Below, piece by piece: positions 1 to 5,694 of a stretch of DNA of 20,726 nucleotides (positions are counted from its first letter, which is position 1; every line of letters begins with the position of its first letter). Origin of the DNA: a virus. The stretch spans positions 1-20,726 of the IMG/VR virus record IMGVR_UViG_3300044612_003035. One strand, 5' to 3'. The notes under the pieces were generated by a model. That model ran no database searches, had not been told where the DNA came from, and saw nothing but the letters and a program-made list of their open reading frames with translations. The position numbers and the translations under genes were made by a program.

Positions 1-180
1 CTTGAACTCTCCCCACGACAGCTTGATGCTTTGTTCGGCGTGGGTGCTCAGGTGAGCATCGAAGCCTTCGCCGTTGTGCCATAGGGACACTTCGATGAAG
101 TCATCGGGCTTGGCAAGGTGGTCAAACGTGCGCAACTGTGCAAATGCAGCGTCGAGTTTGTAGCGGGTGATTTCAGTCAT
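1..180 (-). CDS. Partial small phage protein, GEGFD family (3' end missing)
   Basis: The gene starts at 180 and is open to the window edge, giving 60 residues. The visible part contains DFIEVSLWHNGEGFDAHLS followed later by LSWGEF. This matches a small family I recall from many phages and prophages (FIEV.....GEG.DV.....L..GE). No function is known to me. Its ATG overlaps the TGA of the upstream gene by four bases (ATGA), so the two are probably translationally coupled. The C-terminus lies outside the window. The family call is from memory and needs a profile search; the reading frame itself is well supported by the overlap and by coding continuity. Confidence 0.8.
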   Translation of the reverse strand, partial: MTEITRYKLDAAFAQLRTFDHLAKPDDFIEVSLWHNGEGFDAHLSTHAEQSIKLSWGEFK

Positions 181-665
181 CGCTCGGCCTCCTGGTTAAG
201 CATCCAAGCGGCGTCACCACCAGTGTTTTCGTCAAGCCACAAGGCCACCTCGCGGATTGCAGCACGGGCTTCGTCGTTGTAATCATCGTCATCGCCATTG
301 TTAAAGATGGCTTTTCTTACCCGCTCCACCAGCGAACTCCTAATTTGGGAGGAATTAGGAGATGGCCTGGAGCCAGGTCGTAGCAATGCGTTCAACTGTT
401 CCTGTTGTATTGCTGTGAGTTTTAGCGGTTTGCTGATTTCGTAAACCTTTGAGGCTTGACGTTCAGCAGCTTCCAGCGACTCGACTCGGCTTGCCAAAGC
501 CACGATGTTGGAATTGGTTTCAACGATATGCTTGTGAGCAGCATTCTCTAGTGTTTCAATCCTGGCGCGGAGTTCAAGAATTGCAGAGCAATCAGAGCTG
601 CCAACTACATCGGCGCATTTCTGAACTTGATTCCATTGATCGGACGTTGCTTTGTAATCAGTCAT
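177..665 (-). CDS. Coiled-coil protein, MTDYKAT family
   Basis: The 162-residue protein begins MTDYKATSDQW, a start pattern I recall from small proteins of picocyanobacteria and their phages, usually followed as here by an ELRARIETLE helix. Residues about 30-75 look like a coiled coil, the middle is polar, and the C-terminal part (after a DDDD acidic patch) reads EARAAIREVALWLDE. I chose the internal ATG at 665 because it gives this conserved start; it overlaps the end of the upstream gene by 8 bases. No catalytic motif is visible and the function is unknown. A hairpin-forming repeat at 334-361, shared with the intergenic site at 1652-1682, lies inside this coding region. Confidence 0.8.
   Translation of the reverse strand: MTDYKATSDQWNQVQKCADVVGSSDCSAILELRARIETLENAAHKHIVETNSNIVALASRVESLEAAERQASKVYEISKPLKLTAIQQEQLNALLRPGSRPSPNSSQIRSSLVERVRKAIFNNGDDDDYNDEARAAIREVALWLDENTGGDAAWMLNQEAER
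334..361. repeat. Inverted repeat, copy 1 (inside a gene)
   Basis: The 12-base word GAACTCCTAATT (334-345) is followed by a 7-base spacer and AATTAGGAG (353-361), giving a 9-bp perfect stem. The same 12-base word, with the same spacer length and a full 12-bp stem, occurs at 1652-1682. Here the repeat is in frame inside the 162-residue gene, so it is either a decayed copy of an inserted element or a shared binding site. Confidence 0.75.
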
Positions 666-987
666 TGAGAGCCTCCAGGGCGCGGCGGATGGTGTCAACA
701 GAGTCGTTGGTGAGGATTGTCTCACCAGTCATGTACTGCGTCAGCACAGCAAGCGCCTGCTCCTTCAAGCTCAACGGCTTGGGGCGGCGGTAGTTATAGA
801 ACTCAATCACATCTTCTTCCTCCCACGCAGCGCACTGCTTAAGGTAATTTCCACAAGCTAGTAACTCTTGGTCAGCGCCCCATTGGGCGGCCTTCTTAAT
901 GACTCCTCTGATGGAGTACTCGGGTTCGCATAGCCAATCTTCGACCAGCTCCTCCGGCGGGGTGATGGGGTGTTGTTGGTCAGTCAT
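658..987 (-). CDS. Conserved small phage/cyanobacterial protein, ITPPEELV family
   Basis: The 109-residue protein starts MTDQQHPITPPEELVEDW and contains KKAAQWGADQELLACGNYL, then RRPKPLSLKEQALAVL and a C-terminal DTIRRALEAL. This order matches a family I recall as frequent in picocyanobacterial genomes and phages (ITPPPELV, ARWGADQELEA, RRPKPPSLKEQAL, DTIRRAL). It appears soluble, with no catalytic motif, and the function is unknown. It lies 26 bases downstream of the HTH gene and overlaps the next gene by 8 bases, consistent with a shared transcript. Family recognition is from memory. Confidence 0.82.
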   Translation of the reverse strand: MTDQQHPITPPEELVEDWLCEPEYSIRGVIKKAAQWGADQELLACGNYLKQCAAWEEEDVIEFYNYRRPKPLSLKEQALAVLTQYMTGETILTNDSVDTIRRALEALND

Positions 988-1013
988 TAGTTGTTTTCAC
1001 TAATAGGTGTAAG

Positions 1014-1466
1014 TTAGAACGGAATTTCGTTTGTCGGTTGATTAAGATCAATCTTCTCCCTGGGGATCGAACCTTTGCCATTGTCCAGGTGTGGCGCTAC
1101 GGCTGCCATGAAAGCATTTTCGAAATCACGCATCGGATCGATCTTAGGCAACTGATTCAACATTTGAACCATTGCTTTACTGGCACTGACAGCAGCAGTT
1201 CTGTTGCCATCTGCTCGCGCTTCCATACGATCAACCTGGAGACCAGTGAAGACCTGGGCGAAGAGGGCGGCACGGTTCTCAACTCCGATGGATTCAATCA
1301 GAAGTTTACGGCCTTCGCGAACGTAGCTGCGGGCTTGTTGTGGTGTCACGTCAAAGCGTTTGGAGAGTTGATCAACGACAGCGTGGCCAGGCCATCCTTC
1401 CGCCAAGAGGTTGGCAGCCTGTTCATTTCTGTCGAGGAGTTCTTCTTTGGTGGAGCGGTGAGTCAT
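1014..1466 (-). CDS. HTH protein, small-terminase-like or regulator
   Basis: Using the ATG at 1466 the product is 150 residues. Residues about 16-55 (EQAANLLAEGWPGHAVVDQL through VTPQQARSYVREGRKLL) form a clear helix-turn-helix. Residues about 60-107 are helical (RMEARADGNRTAAVSASKAM followed by VQMLNQLPKI) and resemble the pattern after the HTH in some small terminase subunits and phage regulators. An upstream in-frame ATG at 1535 would translate the CA repeat as HTHTTT and is less likely. The gene is far from the large terminase and on the other strand, so a DNA-binding regulator is equally possible. Its leader is an almost pure CA repeat without a Shine-Dalgarno sequence. Confidence 0.72.
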   Translation of the reverse strand: MTHRSTKEELLDRNEQAANLLAEGWPGHAVVDQLSKRFDVTPQQARSYVREGRKLLIESIGVENRAALFAQVFTGLQVDRMEARADGNRTAAVSASKAMVQMLNQLPKIDPMRDFENAFMAAVAPHLDNGKGSIPREKIDLNQPTNEIPF

Positions 1467-1489
1467 GGTGGTGGTGTGTGTGTGTGTGT
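1467..1489 (-). promoter_or_regulatory. CA-repeat leader without Shine-Dalgarno
   Basis: On the minus strand the 23 bases before the start codon are only C and A, a run of CA dinucleotides ending CCACCACC directly before ATG. Similar C/A-rich leaders ending ACC before ATG precede the genes starting at 3491, 3784 and 4017. They should be unstructured, consistent with Shine-Dalgarno-independent initiation. Confidence 0.55.
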
Positions 1490-1565
1490 TCAGTGATGTT
1501 GTGCTTTGGAGCACAGCGTGGTCATCATACCTCAATCAAAATGCGGGTAGGTACAAATGACTACT

Positions 1566-1661
1566 ATGTTTTACCCTTACTTTGATTTTGGTCCGTGGTT
1601 GTTCTTTTGCTTCTGTGCTGGCATGATTTATCAGTTCTACCGGAATGAAGTGAACTCCTAA
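1566..1661 (+). CDS. Possible 31-residue membrane micropeptide
   Basis: A short plus-strand frame encodes 31 residues with an aromatic, hydrophobic core (FGPWLFFCFCAGMIYQFY) and a polar tail. It sits alone in the 224-base gap between minus-strand genes, opposite to their direction. No good Shine-Dalgarno is seen close to the ATG and the stop codon lies inside the inverted repeat at 1652-1682. The amino-acid order looks membrane-spanning, but such a short frame could arise by chance in T-rich DNA. Confidence 0.28.
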   Translation: MFYPYFDFGPWLFFCFCAGMIYQFYRNEVNS

Positions 1662-1682
1662 TTAGGAGAAAATTAGGAGTTC
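1652..1682. repeat. Inverted repeat, copy 2 (intergenic hairpin)
   Basis: GAACTCCTAATT (1652-1663) and AATTAGGAGTTC (1671-1682) form a perfect 12-bp stem with a 7-base loop. A further TTAGGAGTT follows at 1684-1692. It lies just after the stop of the 33-residue membrane peptide gene, where it could end transcripts, but it lacks a clean T-run. Copy 1 is at 334-361. Confidence 0.8.
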
Positions 1683-1690
1683 GTTAGGAG

Positions 1691-1792
1691 TTACTCGTTG
1701 CTGGCGTAAATCAAAAGAGCAATGATGATATACGTAACAGCAGCCAAACAAAAACCGAGCAATCCAATCACATCCCAGGGGATTGTATCCAT
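1691..1792 (-). CDS. 33-residue single-TM micropeptide
   Basis: The frame from 1792 encodes 33 residues: a short polar start (MDTIPWDV), a hydrophobic stretch of about 22 residues (IGLLGFCLAAVTYIIIALLI) and YASNE. It is almost entirely one membrane helix. It lies 15 bases after the upstream gene in the same direction, so probably belongs to the same transcript. The sequence immediately before the ATG, GTGTAACA, is the TGTAACAATG word that recurs in the promoter cassettes near 6291, 7951 and 8641. Inner-membrane location is predicted from hydrophobicity; the role is unknown. Confidence 0.55.
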   Translation of the reverse strand: MDTIPWDVIGLLGFCLAAVTYIIIALLIYASNE

Positions 1793-1807
1793 TGTTACAC
1801 TTTCAGA

Positions 1808-2146
1808 TCAGAAGTAGATCCTACTGCCACCAGGGCAATAGTTATCATCATCGTAATCAGAACAATCGTTTATTATCGGCTTCCATTCTGCATTAACCAA
1901 TAATTGGTACCGGTTCACATATTCTTCCAACTCTGAAGTAGTCTTACCTTTAAATTCTAAGTGATCGGGTAAAGCTTCCGGATAAATTACAGTCTCACAT
2001 CTTGCTGGTGCAAACTCCGGTGCATCATAAAAAGACAGAGGGACGGTGCATTTGCCCATGTTTTCGATGATGGCCGTGACGACCAGATTGCCGTCTCTAT
2101 CAACATCAAAATCTTCGATGAGAACGATGTCGTAGTAGTAGCTCAT
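1808..2146 (-). CDS. Hypothetical acidic protein
   Basis: From the ATG at 2146 the product is 112 residues, starting MSYYYDIVLIEDFDVDRDGN and ending with an acidic, Cys-containing tail (NDCSDYDDDNYCPGG). I chose this start because its ATG overlaps the TGA of the upstream gene by four bases; an earlier in-frame ATG at 2182 lies deep inside that gene. The N-terminal half looks like beta strands (LVVTAIIEN, CTVPLSFY). No family is recognised. The tail has two Cys and a run of acidic residues, which might bind a metal, but this is only suggestive. Confidence 0.72.
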   Translation of the reverse strand: MSYYYDIVLIEDFDVDRDGNLVVTAIIENMGKCTVPLSFYDAPEFAPARCETVIYPEALPDHLEFKGKTTSELEEYVNRYQLLVNAEWKPIINDCSDYDDDNYCPGGSRIYF

Positions 2147-2340
2147 GATGGTTTGGTTGGTGTGAAGGTCCAGTGTGTGCAACGAAAATCAAAATGCATT
2201 TCGCTGGCCGAGAGGTAACTCTCTGTCATCCAGCCATGGAGCGGAGAGAAATACAGAACTGTTCCGTATTCATCTGCTTGTTCTTCAGTTGGATAATCTG
2301 CAGGTTCGTTGAGGAAGAAAACGTTTTCGGGTAAAACCAT
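2143..2340 (-). CDS. Hypothetical protein, 65 residues
   Basis: The likely start is the ATG at 2340, ten bases after the stop of the upstream gene, giving MVLPENVFFLNEPADYPTEE at the N-terminus and FRCTHWTFTPTKPS at the C-terminus. An in-frame ATG at 2415 would add 25 residues inside the previous gene and is less likely. The sequence is rich in aromatic residues (VLYFSPLHGW, HFDFR) and has no recognised motif. It overlaps the next gene by four bases. Function unknown. Confidence 0.68.
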   Translation of the reverse strand: MVLPENVFFLNEPADYPTEEQADEYGTVLYFSPLHGWMTESYLSASEMHFDFRCTHWTFTPTKPS

Positions 2341-2350
2341 GCGTTGAAAT

Positions 2351-2593
2351 CTAAAGAAATAGTGAAGGGATGTCGTACTGCTTAGGAGATGATTCATCCC
2401 CTTCAGCTTTACCACCGATGCTGTTGATGTATTCAGTTTCTTCTTCCAATCGTTCTAACACCATTTCAATCATTGCCGAAATTGTATCGGCGACACTGTC
2501 ACCAGAATCTTCAGCAATCGCATGGAGAGTGTTCCAATCTTCAGTTGATAAAGCAACGCAGACGAGAGACTTGATGTAGGTTGAAGGCATCAT
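2351..2593 (-). CDS. Ribbon-helix-helix-like small protein
   Basis: From 2593 the product is 80 residues. Residues about 10-48 (SLVCVALSTEDWNTLHAIA then EDSGDSVADTISAMIEMVL) fit the strand, helix, turn, helix order of CopG/Arc-type ribbon-helix-helix DNA-binding proteins; the rest is acidic. This suggests a dimeric DNA-binding repressor, by fold pattern only. The start is coupled to the stop of the preceding 19-residue frame by a TGATG overlap; a second ATG at 2590 and an earlier one at 2602 are alternatives. A second protein with this pattern is encoded at 3527-3784. Confidence 0.68.
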   Translation of the reverse strand: MMPSTYIKSLVCVALSTEDWNTLHAIAEDSGDSVADTISAMIEMVLERLEEETEYINSIGGKAEGDESSPKQYDIPSLFL

Positions 2594-2652
2594 CAGAGGC
2601 ACAGAAGGAACATCAAAGCAACAGCGATGATCGTGTTGAGGGTGGTTTTCAT
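2593..2652 (-). CDS. 19-residue hydrophobic micropeptide
   Basis: A frame of 19 residues, MKTTLNTIIAVALMFLLCL, sits exactly between two genes. Its ATG overlaps the upstream TGA (ATGA) and its own TGA overlaps the next ATG (TGATG). Such perfect coupling on both sides supports real translation. It has one basic residue followed by a fully hydrophobic stretch, like a minimal membrane peptide. No homologue is recalled. Confidence 0.55.
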   Translation of the reverse strand: MKTTLNTIIAVALMFLLCL

Positions 2653-2927
2653 GGCTTAAGAGCTGGCGCAGGACCCTTCAGCTGTGCGCGAGATACGCAT
2701 TGGAAGGAGGGCCCAACAGCCGTCGGGTGTTCAACAATGACAGAAATAGATTTAGGGCAATCAATCTCTACCTTCTTGTTGATTTCTTTCTGGATAAACA
2801 CAGCGACCAGAGCAACAACACCAAGAGAAAGAATTGCTGGTGTGAGCTTCGCTAAATTCTCAGCCGCATCAATTGTTGCGAGGGCAAGATGTTGAGCAGC
2901 TGTTAGTTTCCGTCGTTTGGAGATCAT
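2649..2927 (-). CDS. Small single-TM protein
   Basis: The ATG at 2927, five bases after the previous stop, gives 92 residues starting MISKRRKLTAAQHLALATID. After a basic N-terminus there is one membrane helix at about residues 30-46 (LTPAILSLGVVALVAVFIQ), then a polar C-terminal domain with two Cys (VEIDCPKSISVIVE, PSFQCVSRAQ). Positive residues before the helix suggest the N-terminus stays in the cytoplasm and the Cys-containing part faces the periplasm, where they could form a disulfide; this is inference. No family recognised. It overlaps the downstream micropeptide by four bases. Confidence 0.7.
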   Translation of the reverse strand: MISKRRKLTAAQHLALATIDAAENLAKLTPAILSLGVVALVAVFIQKEINKKVEIDCPKSISVIVEHPTAVGPSFQCVSRAQLKGPAPALKP

Positions 2928-2931
2928 GATG

Positions 2932-3189
2932 TCACCGATGTTCAGTAATGTGTGCAACCCAGTGTTCGATGTAGTCGATCACATCGTCCAGCTTTGCAAT
3001 AGCTTCGCTTCTTTCAAAGCGAGCATCTTGATAAGCATGATCACCCTGGGGATAGAAATCGCGGGCGTTGCAGGTAGAGGAGAGCAATACCTCCCTTGCA
3101 GACTTGAGTGCATGCCAGGCGTCGGTGTATTCCCTGGAGAGGGTATCACCACCGGTGCCATTGAGATGGATGGTAGGCAGTGTGTACAT
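2932..3189 (-). CDS. Conserved phage protein, LPTIHLNGT family
   Basis: The 85-residue product starts MYTLPTIHLNGTGGDTL and continues with a long helical region containing NARDFYPQGDHAYQDARFER and AKLDDVIDYIEHW. This matches a small family I recall from many phages and prophages (LPTIHLNGTS, then PN.RDYY.QG..A...A). No biochemical role is known to me. Start and upstream stop overlap by one base (TGATG), so translation is probably coupled to the preceding gene. Confidence 0.87.
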   Translation of the reverse strand: MYTLPTIHLNGTGGDTLSREYTDAWHALKSAREVLLSSTCNARDFYPQGDHAYQDARFERSEAIAKLDDVIDYIEHWVAHITEHR

Positions 3190-3491
3190 CAGATTTTGTA
3201 AGAGCGGTTGAAAGGATAGAACACTGGCATTTCACAGTCGTCATCTTCATCTTCATTCTCGTCTTCAATTGCATCCCAATCAGTGTTGAAGTAGTTGTTA
3301 GCCCACCTGATTAGATTTTCATCTGACCAAAAGCAGGTCATGGGAGCTCTGTAGTCTTTATGGGCAATGTCAACCCAGTGAGAGATCTCACCGAGACCAC
3401 CGTGTTGTGTGCGCGTCATCATTCCTGCTTCTTCACAGGCCTGAAAGACTTCTGCAACGGTGGAGAATGTACGGGTGGTTGTTGTTTCCAT
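3189..3491 (-). CDS. Hypothetical protein with acidic run
   Basis: This 100-residue product starts METTTTRTFSTVAEVFQACE and has an extended acidic segment (DAIEDENEDEDDDCEM) at about residues 74-89 followed by a hydrophobic and basic tail (PVFYPFNRSYKI). The middle is rich in Trp and His (ISHWVDIAHKDY, CFWSDENLIRWANNYF). No known family is recognised; the acidic run recalls DNA-mimic or chaperone-like proteins, but nothing more than charge supports that. Its leader is C/A-rich (ACATCACACCACACC directly before ATG) and has no Shine-Dalgarno. Confidence 0.75.
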   Translation of the reverse strand: METTTTRTFSTVAEVFQACEEAGMMTRTQHGGLGEISHWVDIAHKDYRAPMTCFWSDENLIRWANNYFNTDWDAIEDENEDEDDDCEMPVFYPFNRSYKI

Positions 3492-3526
3492 GGTGTGGTG
3501 TGATGTTGGGTTAGATGCTGATTCGA

Positions 3527-3784
3527 CTATTGCTGCATTGGAATCTTTGCAAACTCCTCAATCAGCTGTTGCTCAGAATAGTTTTCATATTGAGGTTGAT
3601 TTGTTTCGCAATGCTCGGGCTTCTTCTTGATGCAAACGCTTTCGTTATCAACAAAGTAATAATGCAAGCCTTCTGCTGCGAGCATGGTGAAACAGTTACC
3701 GATAGTTCGATACTGTTGGCGAGCCATTTCTTTGAGCAGATAATACTGATGCTCGGTGAGTTTGATGCTGATGGCGTAGTCCAT
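3527..3784 (-). CDS. Ribbon-helix-helix-like DNA-binding candidate
   Basis: In this 85-residue product residues 3-42 (YAISIKLTEHQYYLLKEMA, then RQQYRTIGNCFTMLAAEGL) match the strand-helix-helix pattern of ribbon-helix-helix regulators: an alternating strand with Ser/Lys, a helix ending in a basic turn, and a second helix. The remaining half is polar (KKKPEHCETNQPQYEN). A role as a small repressor or antitoxin-like protein is inferred from the pattern alone; no toxin partner is recognised next to it. The leader is C/A-rich with hardly any G. Confidence 0.68.
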   Translation of the reverse strand: MDYAISIKLTEHQYYLLKEMARQQYRTIGNCFTMLAAEGLHYYFVDNESVCIKKKPEHCETNQPQYENYSEQQLIEEFAKIPMQQ

Positions 3785-3819
3785 GGTGTTTGTGGTGTGT
3801 GTGGGCTATGTGTTTATGT

Positions 3820-4017
3820 TTAGAGAGGCATTACCTCTCGCGGTTGCTGGAATCGGCCGGCAGGTCCGAACTCGACGAGCAGGTGAGGGAATGCATCCCA
3901 GATCCGTTGCCGATTGCTGGGATCAGCACAGCGGAGAGCAGCGGCCAGGCTTTTGACAAAGGATCCGCCGAAGCGCTCCATGCAGAGCAGCGTGGCCTGA
4001 AATTCGTTAGGTGTCAT
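3820..4017 (-). CDS. Conserved small phage protein, GGSFV family
   Basis: The 65-residue product MTPNEFQATLLCMERFGGSF...VKSLAAALRCADPSNRQRIWDAFP matches a family I recall in many unrelated phages (F..AL...GGSFV..LA.A...AD..N..RL..AFP). It should be a compact helical protein. No molecular function is known to me. Its start follows a C/A-rich leader (CACACCACCGCACCAACACC) without Shine-Dalgarno. Confidence 0.85.
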   Translation of the reverse strand: MTPNEFQATLLCMERFGGSFVKSLAAALRCADPSNRQRIWDAFPHLLVEFGPAGRFQQPREVMPL

Positions 4018-4069
4018 GGTGTTGGTGCGGTGGTGTGTGCGTTGGAAGTCTACCGGATTTTGGATGGGC

Positions 4070-4345
4070 TCAATCCTTTGTTGCGCTTTCTAACATTGCA
4101 AGAGAAGATGAAACCGCAGCGTGCATGTCCTTGAGCCATGCAATGCGCTGATCTTTCCCATCTGTTCTAAGTGCCATGTTGTGGACATAACACAGGATTG
4201 CACCTCGAAGTACATCTGGTGGAACACCTTCAATGCTTAGTATTTCATTTGTACTGTGATCATTGAACATGATCTCTTCGTCAGCGTTGCAGATGTGCAT
4301 GCTGCAAGAAGCGATGCTATATGTGGTGATTGTTGATTTGTTCAT
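4070..4345 (-). CDS. Hypothetical protein, 91 residues
   Basis: The product starts MNKSTITTYSIASCSMHICN, with a Cys-rich N-terminal third, and continues through IEGVPPDVLRGAILCYVHNM to a helical C-terminus. Nothing in it is a family I recognise. It follows the 4354-4557 gene by eight bases in the same direction and starts after CTAATCATCACC without a Shine-Dalgarno. Coding is supported by tight packing and absence of competing frames. Confidence 0.72.
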   Translation of the reverse strand: MNKSTITTYSIASCSMHICNADEEIMFNDHSTNEILSIEGVPPDVLRGAILCYVHNMALRTDGKDQRIAWLKDMHAAVSSSLAMLESATKD

Positions 4346-4353
4346 GGTGATGA

Positions 4354-4557
4354 TTAGATCGATTCAATGAAACCAAGTTGGAGATCATGGAGGGGACCGA
4401 AGTCCCCCCGTGGCTTGAGCTGATACCAGTTGAGATCCCAGCCATTGGCCAGGCGGTCTTCTTTGATCAGCGTTTCGATGTCGCGAACATCATCAATCCC
4501 ACCAGAGACAGAGATCCTGATCTTGTTGGGGTTGCGGTCGCGGCGTGTGTCAGACAT
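4354..4557 (-). CDS. Hypothetical protein, 67 residues
   Basis: The product starts with a basic segment MSDTRRDRNPNKIRISVSGG and continues DDVRDIETLIKEDRLANGWD to a C-terminal LQLGFIESI. The order strand-helix suggests a small alpha/beta fold. No family recognised. It lies 26 bases downstream of the zinc-finger gene at 4584-5126 and is the last gene before the style of leader changes from CCACCTAG elements to C/A-rich leaders. Confidence 0.72.
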   Translation of the reverse strand: MSDTRRDRNPNKIRISVSGGIDDVRDIETLIKEDRLANGWDLNWYQLKPRGDFGPLHDLQLGFIESI

Positions 4558-4583
4558 GGGCGAAGGTTAAGAAAAGATTAAGG

Positions 4584-5126
4584 TCAGAGCAGCTCAAAGA
4601 GCTCCTCCATGGGCTTGTTTTCGTCAGCCACTGGCCCACCAGGGAACGCAGCAGCTGGCATGTACCGCTCCTGTGGTGCAGTGCCGTACATGGCCGATTG
4701 CCAACGAGCACGACCGGCAGACCGGTGGCCTGTCAGGTGTTCAGCGAGCATCTCAGCCGCCACTTCGAGCAGATCCTTGTAGGGATCAGCAGCGATGTCC
4801 ATTTGCGCCGCCATGGGCAGGCAAACATCGGCACCAGTGTGGAACCGGGCCATGCGCCAGATGAAATAGGCGCGGGTGTCATCGGGCCGCTTCGAGCGCA
4901 GCTTGCCTGGCTTGCGTCCCTTGACTGCCTGCACCAGAGCAGGGATGTCCGGCTTGGTGAAATGGCCAACGCCATCACACCAGATGCAGGTCTGCTCCCG
5001 GCGCGGGTAGTGCTTCCCTTCCATCGAAGTCCAGGCCTCATGGATGGTCAGCTTTGACCCCTGGCACTTGACGCAGGGCAGCGTCTCGGTGTTGATCTGT
5101 TGCTGTAGCTTGTCAGCGGTGGTCAT
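4584..5126 (-). CDS. Zinc-finger phage protein, ARFHTGAD family
   Basis: From the ATG at 5126 the protein has 180 residues. CVKC (18-21) and CIWC-DGVG (47-54) form a four-Cys zinc site similar to DnaJ-type CxxCxGxG modules. Then follow LRSKRPDDTRAYFIWRMARF (77-96) and HTGADVCLPMAAQMDI. This order is a family I recall from many phages and bacteria (C..C.G.G, RP.......YVWR.ARFH.GADV); its function is not known to me. The start at 5126 rather than the in-frame 5186 is chosen because a CCACCTAG leader copy (5132-5147) lies just before it. Possible roles include nucleic-acid binding, inferred only from the finger. Confidence 0.85.
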   Translation of the reverse strand: MTTADKLQQQINTETLPCVKCQGSKLTIHEAWTSMEGKHYPRREQTCIWCDGVGHFTKPDIPALVQAVKGRKPGKLRSKRPDDTRAYFIWRMARFHTGADVCLPMAAQMDIAADPYKDLLEVAAEMLAEHLTGHRSAGRARWQSAMYGTAPQERYMPAAAFPGGPVADENKPMEELFELL

Positions 5127-5131
5127 TGGTT

Positions 5132-5147
5132 TGTCCGTACTAGGTGG
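5132..5147 (-). promoter_or_regulatory. CCACCTAG leader element
   Basis: On the minus strand CCACCTAGTACGGACA lies a few bases before the ATG at 5126. It is identical over 16 bases to the elements at 5376-5391 and 5634-5649. The GGA inside may act as a weak ribosome binding site. Confidence 0.7.
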
Positions 5148-5148
5148 G

Positions 5149-5373
5149 TCAGTAGAGAGGGAGAATCGTTGGCGTAAACGATCCAACCCGATTGCCGTTG
5201 CTGTCGTTCAGGGTCGGATACTGACCATAACGGGGGTCCAGATAACGGCTGTCTGCTTCCAGTCTGTCTGCCAGGTCGCGAAGGATCCGGCCGACTTCCT
5301 GGGCCTGCTCATCATAGGTGTCGCCAAAGGCGGCATTGTCGACCAGCAGTGTGATGTTGATGCAATGGTCCAT
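5149..5373 (-). CDS. Conserved small phage protein, NAAF...NGNRVG family
   Basis: The 74-residue product reads MDHCINITLLVDNAAFGDTY, then EVGRILRDLADRLEAD and LNDSNGNRVGSF. This fits a small family I recall as very frequent in phages (I.I.ID.DNAAF..DP..E.ARIL..LA.R........L.D.NGN.VG). It appears to be a beta-alpha-beta protein with no catalytic motif, and I know no function. It starts directly after a CCACCTAG leader element and is 22 bases upstream of the zinc-finger gene. Confidence 0.87.
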   Translation of the reverse strand: MDHCINITLLVDNAAFGDTYDEQAQEVGRILRDLADRLEADSRYLDPRYGQYPTLNDSNGNRVGSFTPTILPLY

Positions 5374-5375
5374 GT

Positions 5376-5430
5376 TGTCCGTACTAGGTGGGGAGAGGGA
5401 TGAATCCCTCAGTGGGAGCCTAAGCCCCCA
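5376..5430 (-). promoter_or_regulatory. Intercistronic hairpins plus CCACCTAG leader
   Basis: In minus-strand order this gap holds a 7-bp hairpin (5413-5430, one G-T pair), a second hairpin GAGGGA/TCCCTC (5395-5410) and the leader element CCACCTAGTACGGACA (5376-5391). The gap between genes is 66 bases, exactly as at 5629-5694, with the same order of parts. There is no T-run, so these are not typical terminators; RNA processing or protection of the downstream cistron is possible. Confidence 0.7.
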
Positions 5431-5439
5431 GGGAGAGAA

Positions 5440-5628
5440 TCAGAGCGGGAGTTGCACCATCATGGGCACGTCATGGATGCGACGCAGCAATGTACGGCGC
5501 TCCCGTAACAATCGATCAGCAGCATCGCCAGACAGGCGAGGCAGGATCTTCTCGATGATGCGAACCCTAGCCTGCCAGGCAGGAACGTTGGGGTCGTTGA
5601 CGACAGGCAGATGTGAAAGGTCGAGCAT
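5440..5628 (-). CDS. Hypothetical basic helical protein, 62 residues
   Basis: The product starts MLDLSHLPVVNDPNVPAWQA and has an Arg-rich helical C-terminal half (RLSGDAADRLLRERRTLLRR). Nothing in it is a recognised domain. The Arg-rich helix could contact nucleic acid or a partner protein, which is only a guess from charge. It begins 21 bases after the CCACCTAG core, with the same leader as two neighbouring genes. Confidence 0.75.
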   Translation of the reverse strand: MLDLSHLPVVNDPNVPAWQARVRIIEKILPRLSGDAADRLLRERRTLLRRIHDVPMMVQLPL

Positions 5629-5633
5629 TGGTC

Positions 5634-5684
5634 TGTCCGTACTAGGTGGAGAGAGGGAGAATCCCTCAGAGGGGCGGATGCCCC
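5634..5684 (-). promoter_or_regulatory. Intercistronic hairpins plus CCACCTAG leader
   Basis: In minus-strand order: GGGGC/GCCCC hairpin (5671-5684), GAGGGA/TCCCTC hairpin (5653-5667) and CCACCTAGTACGGACA (5634-5649). The layout repeats that at 5376-5430. Confidence 0.7.
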
Positions 5685-5694
5685 TGGGAGAGAA

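Noticed and set aside
1691-1792. Holin call for the 33-residue membrane peptide
   Set aside because: One helix and a small size are not enough, and no endolysin is visible nearby.
2351-3784. Toxin-antitoxin pair built on the ribbon-helix-helix-like proteins
   Set aside because: No neighbour shows a RelE, MazF, PIN or HicA pattern.
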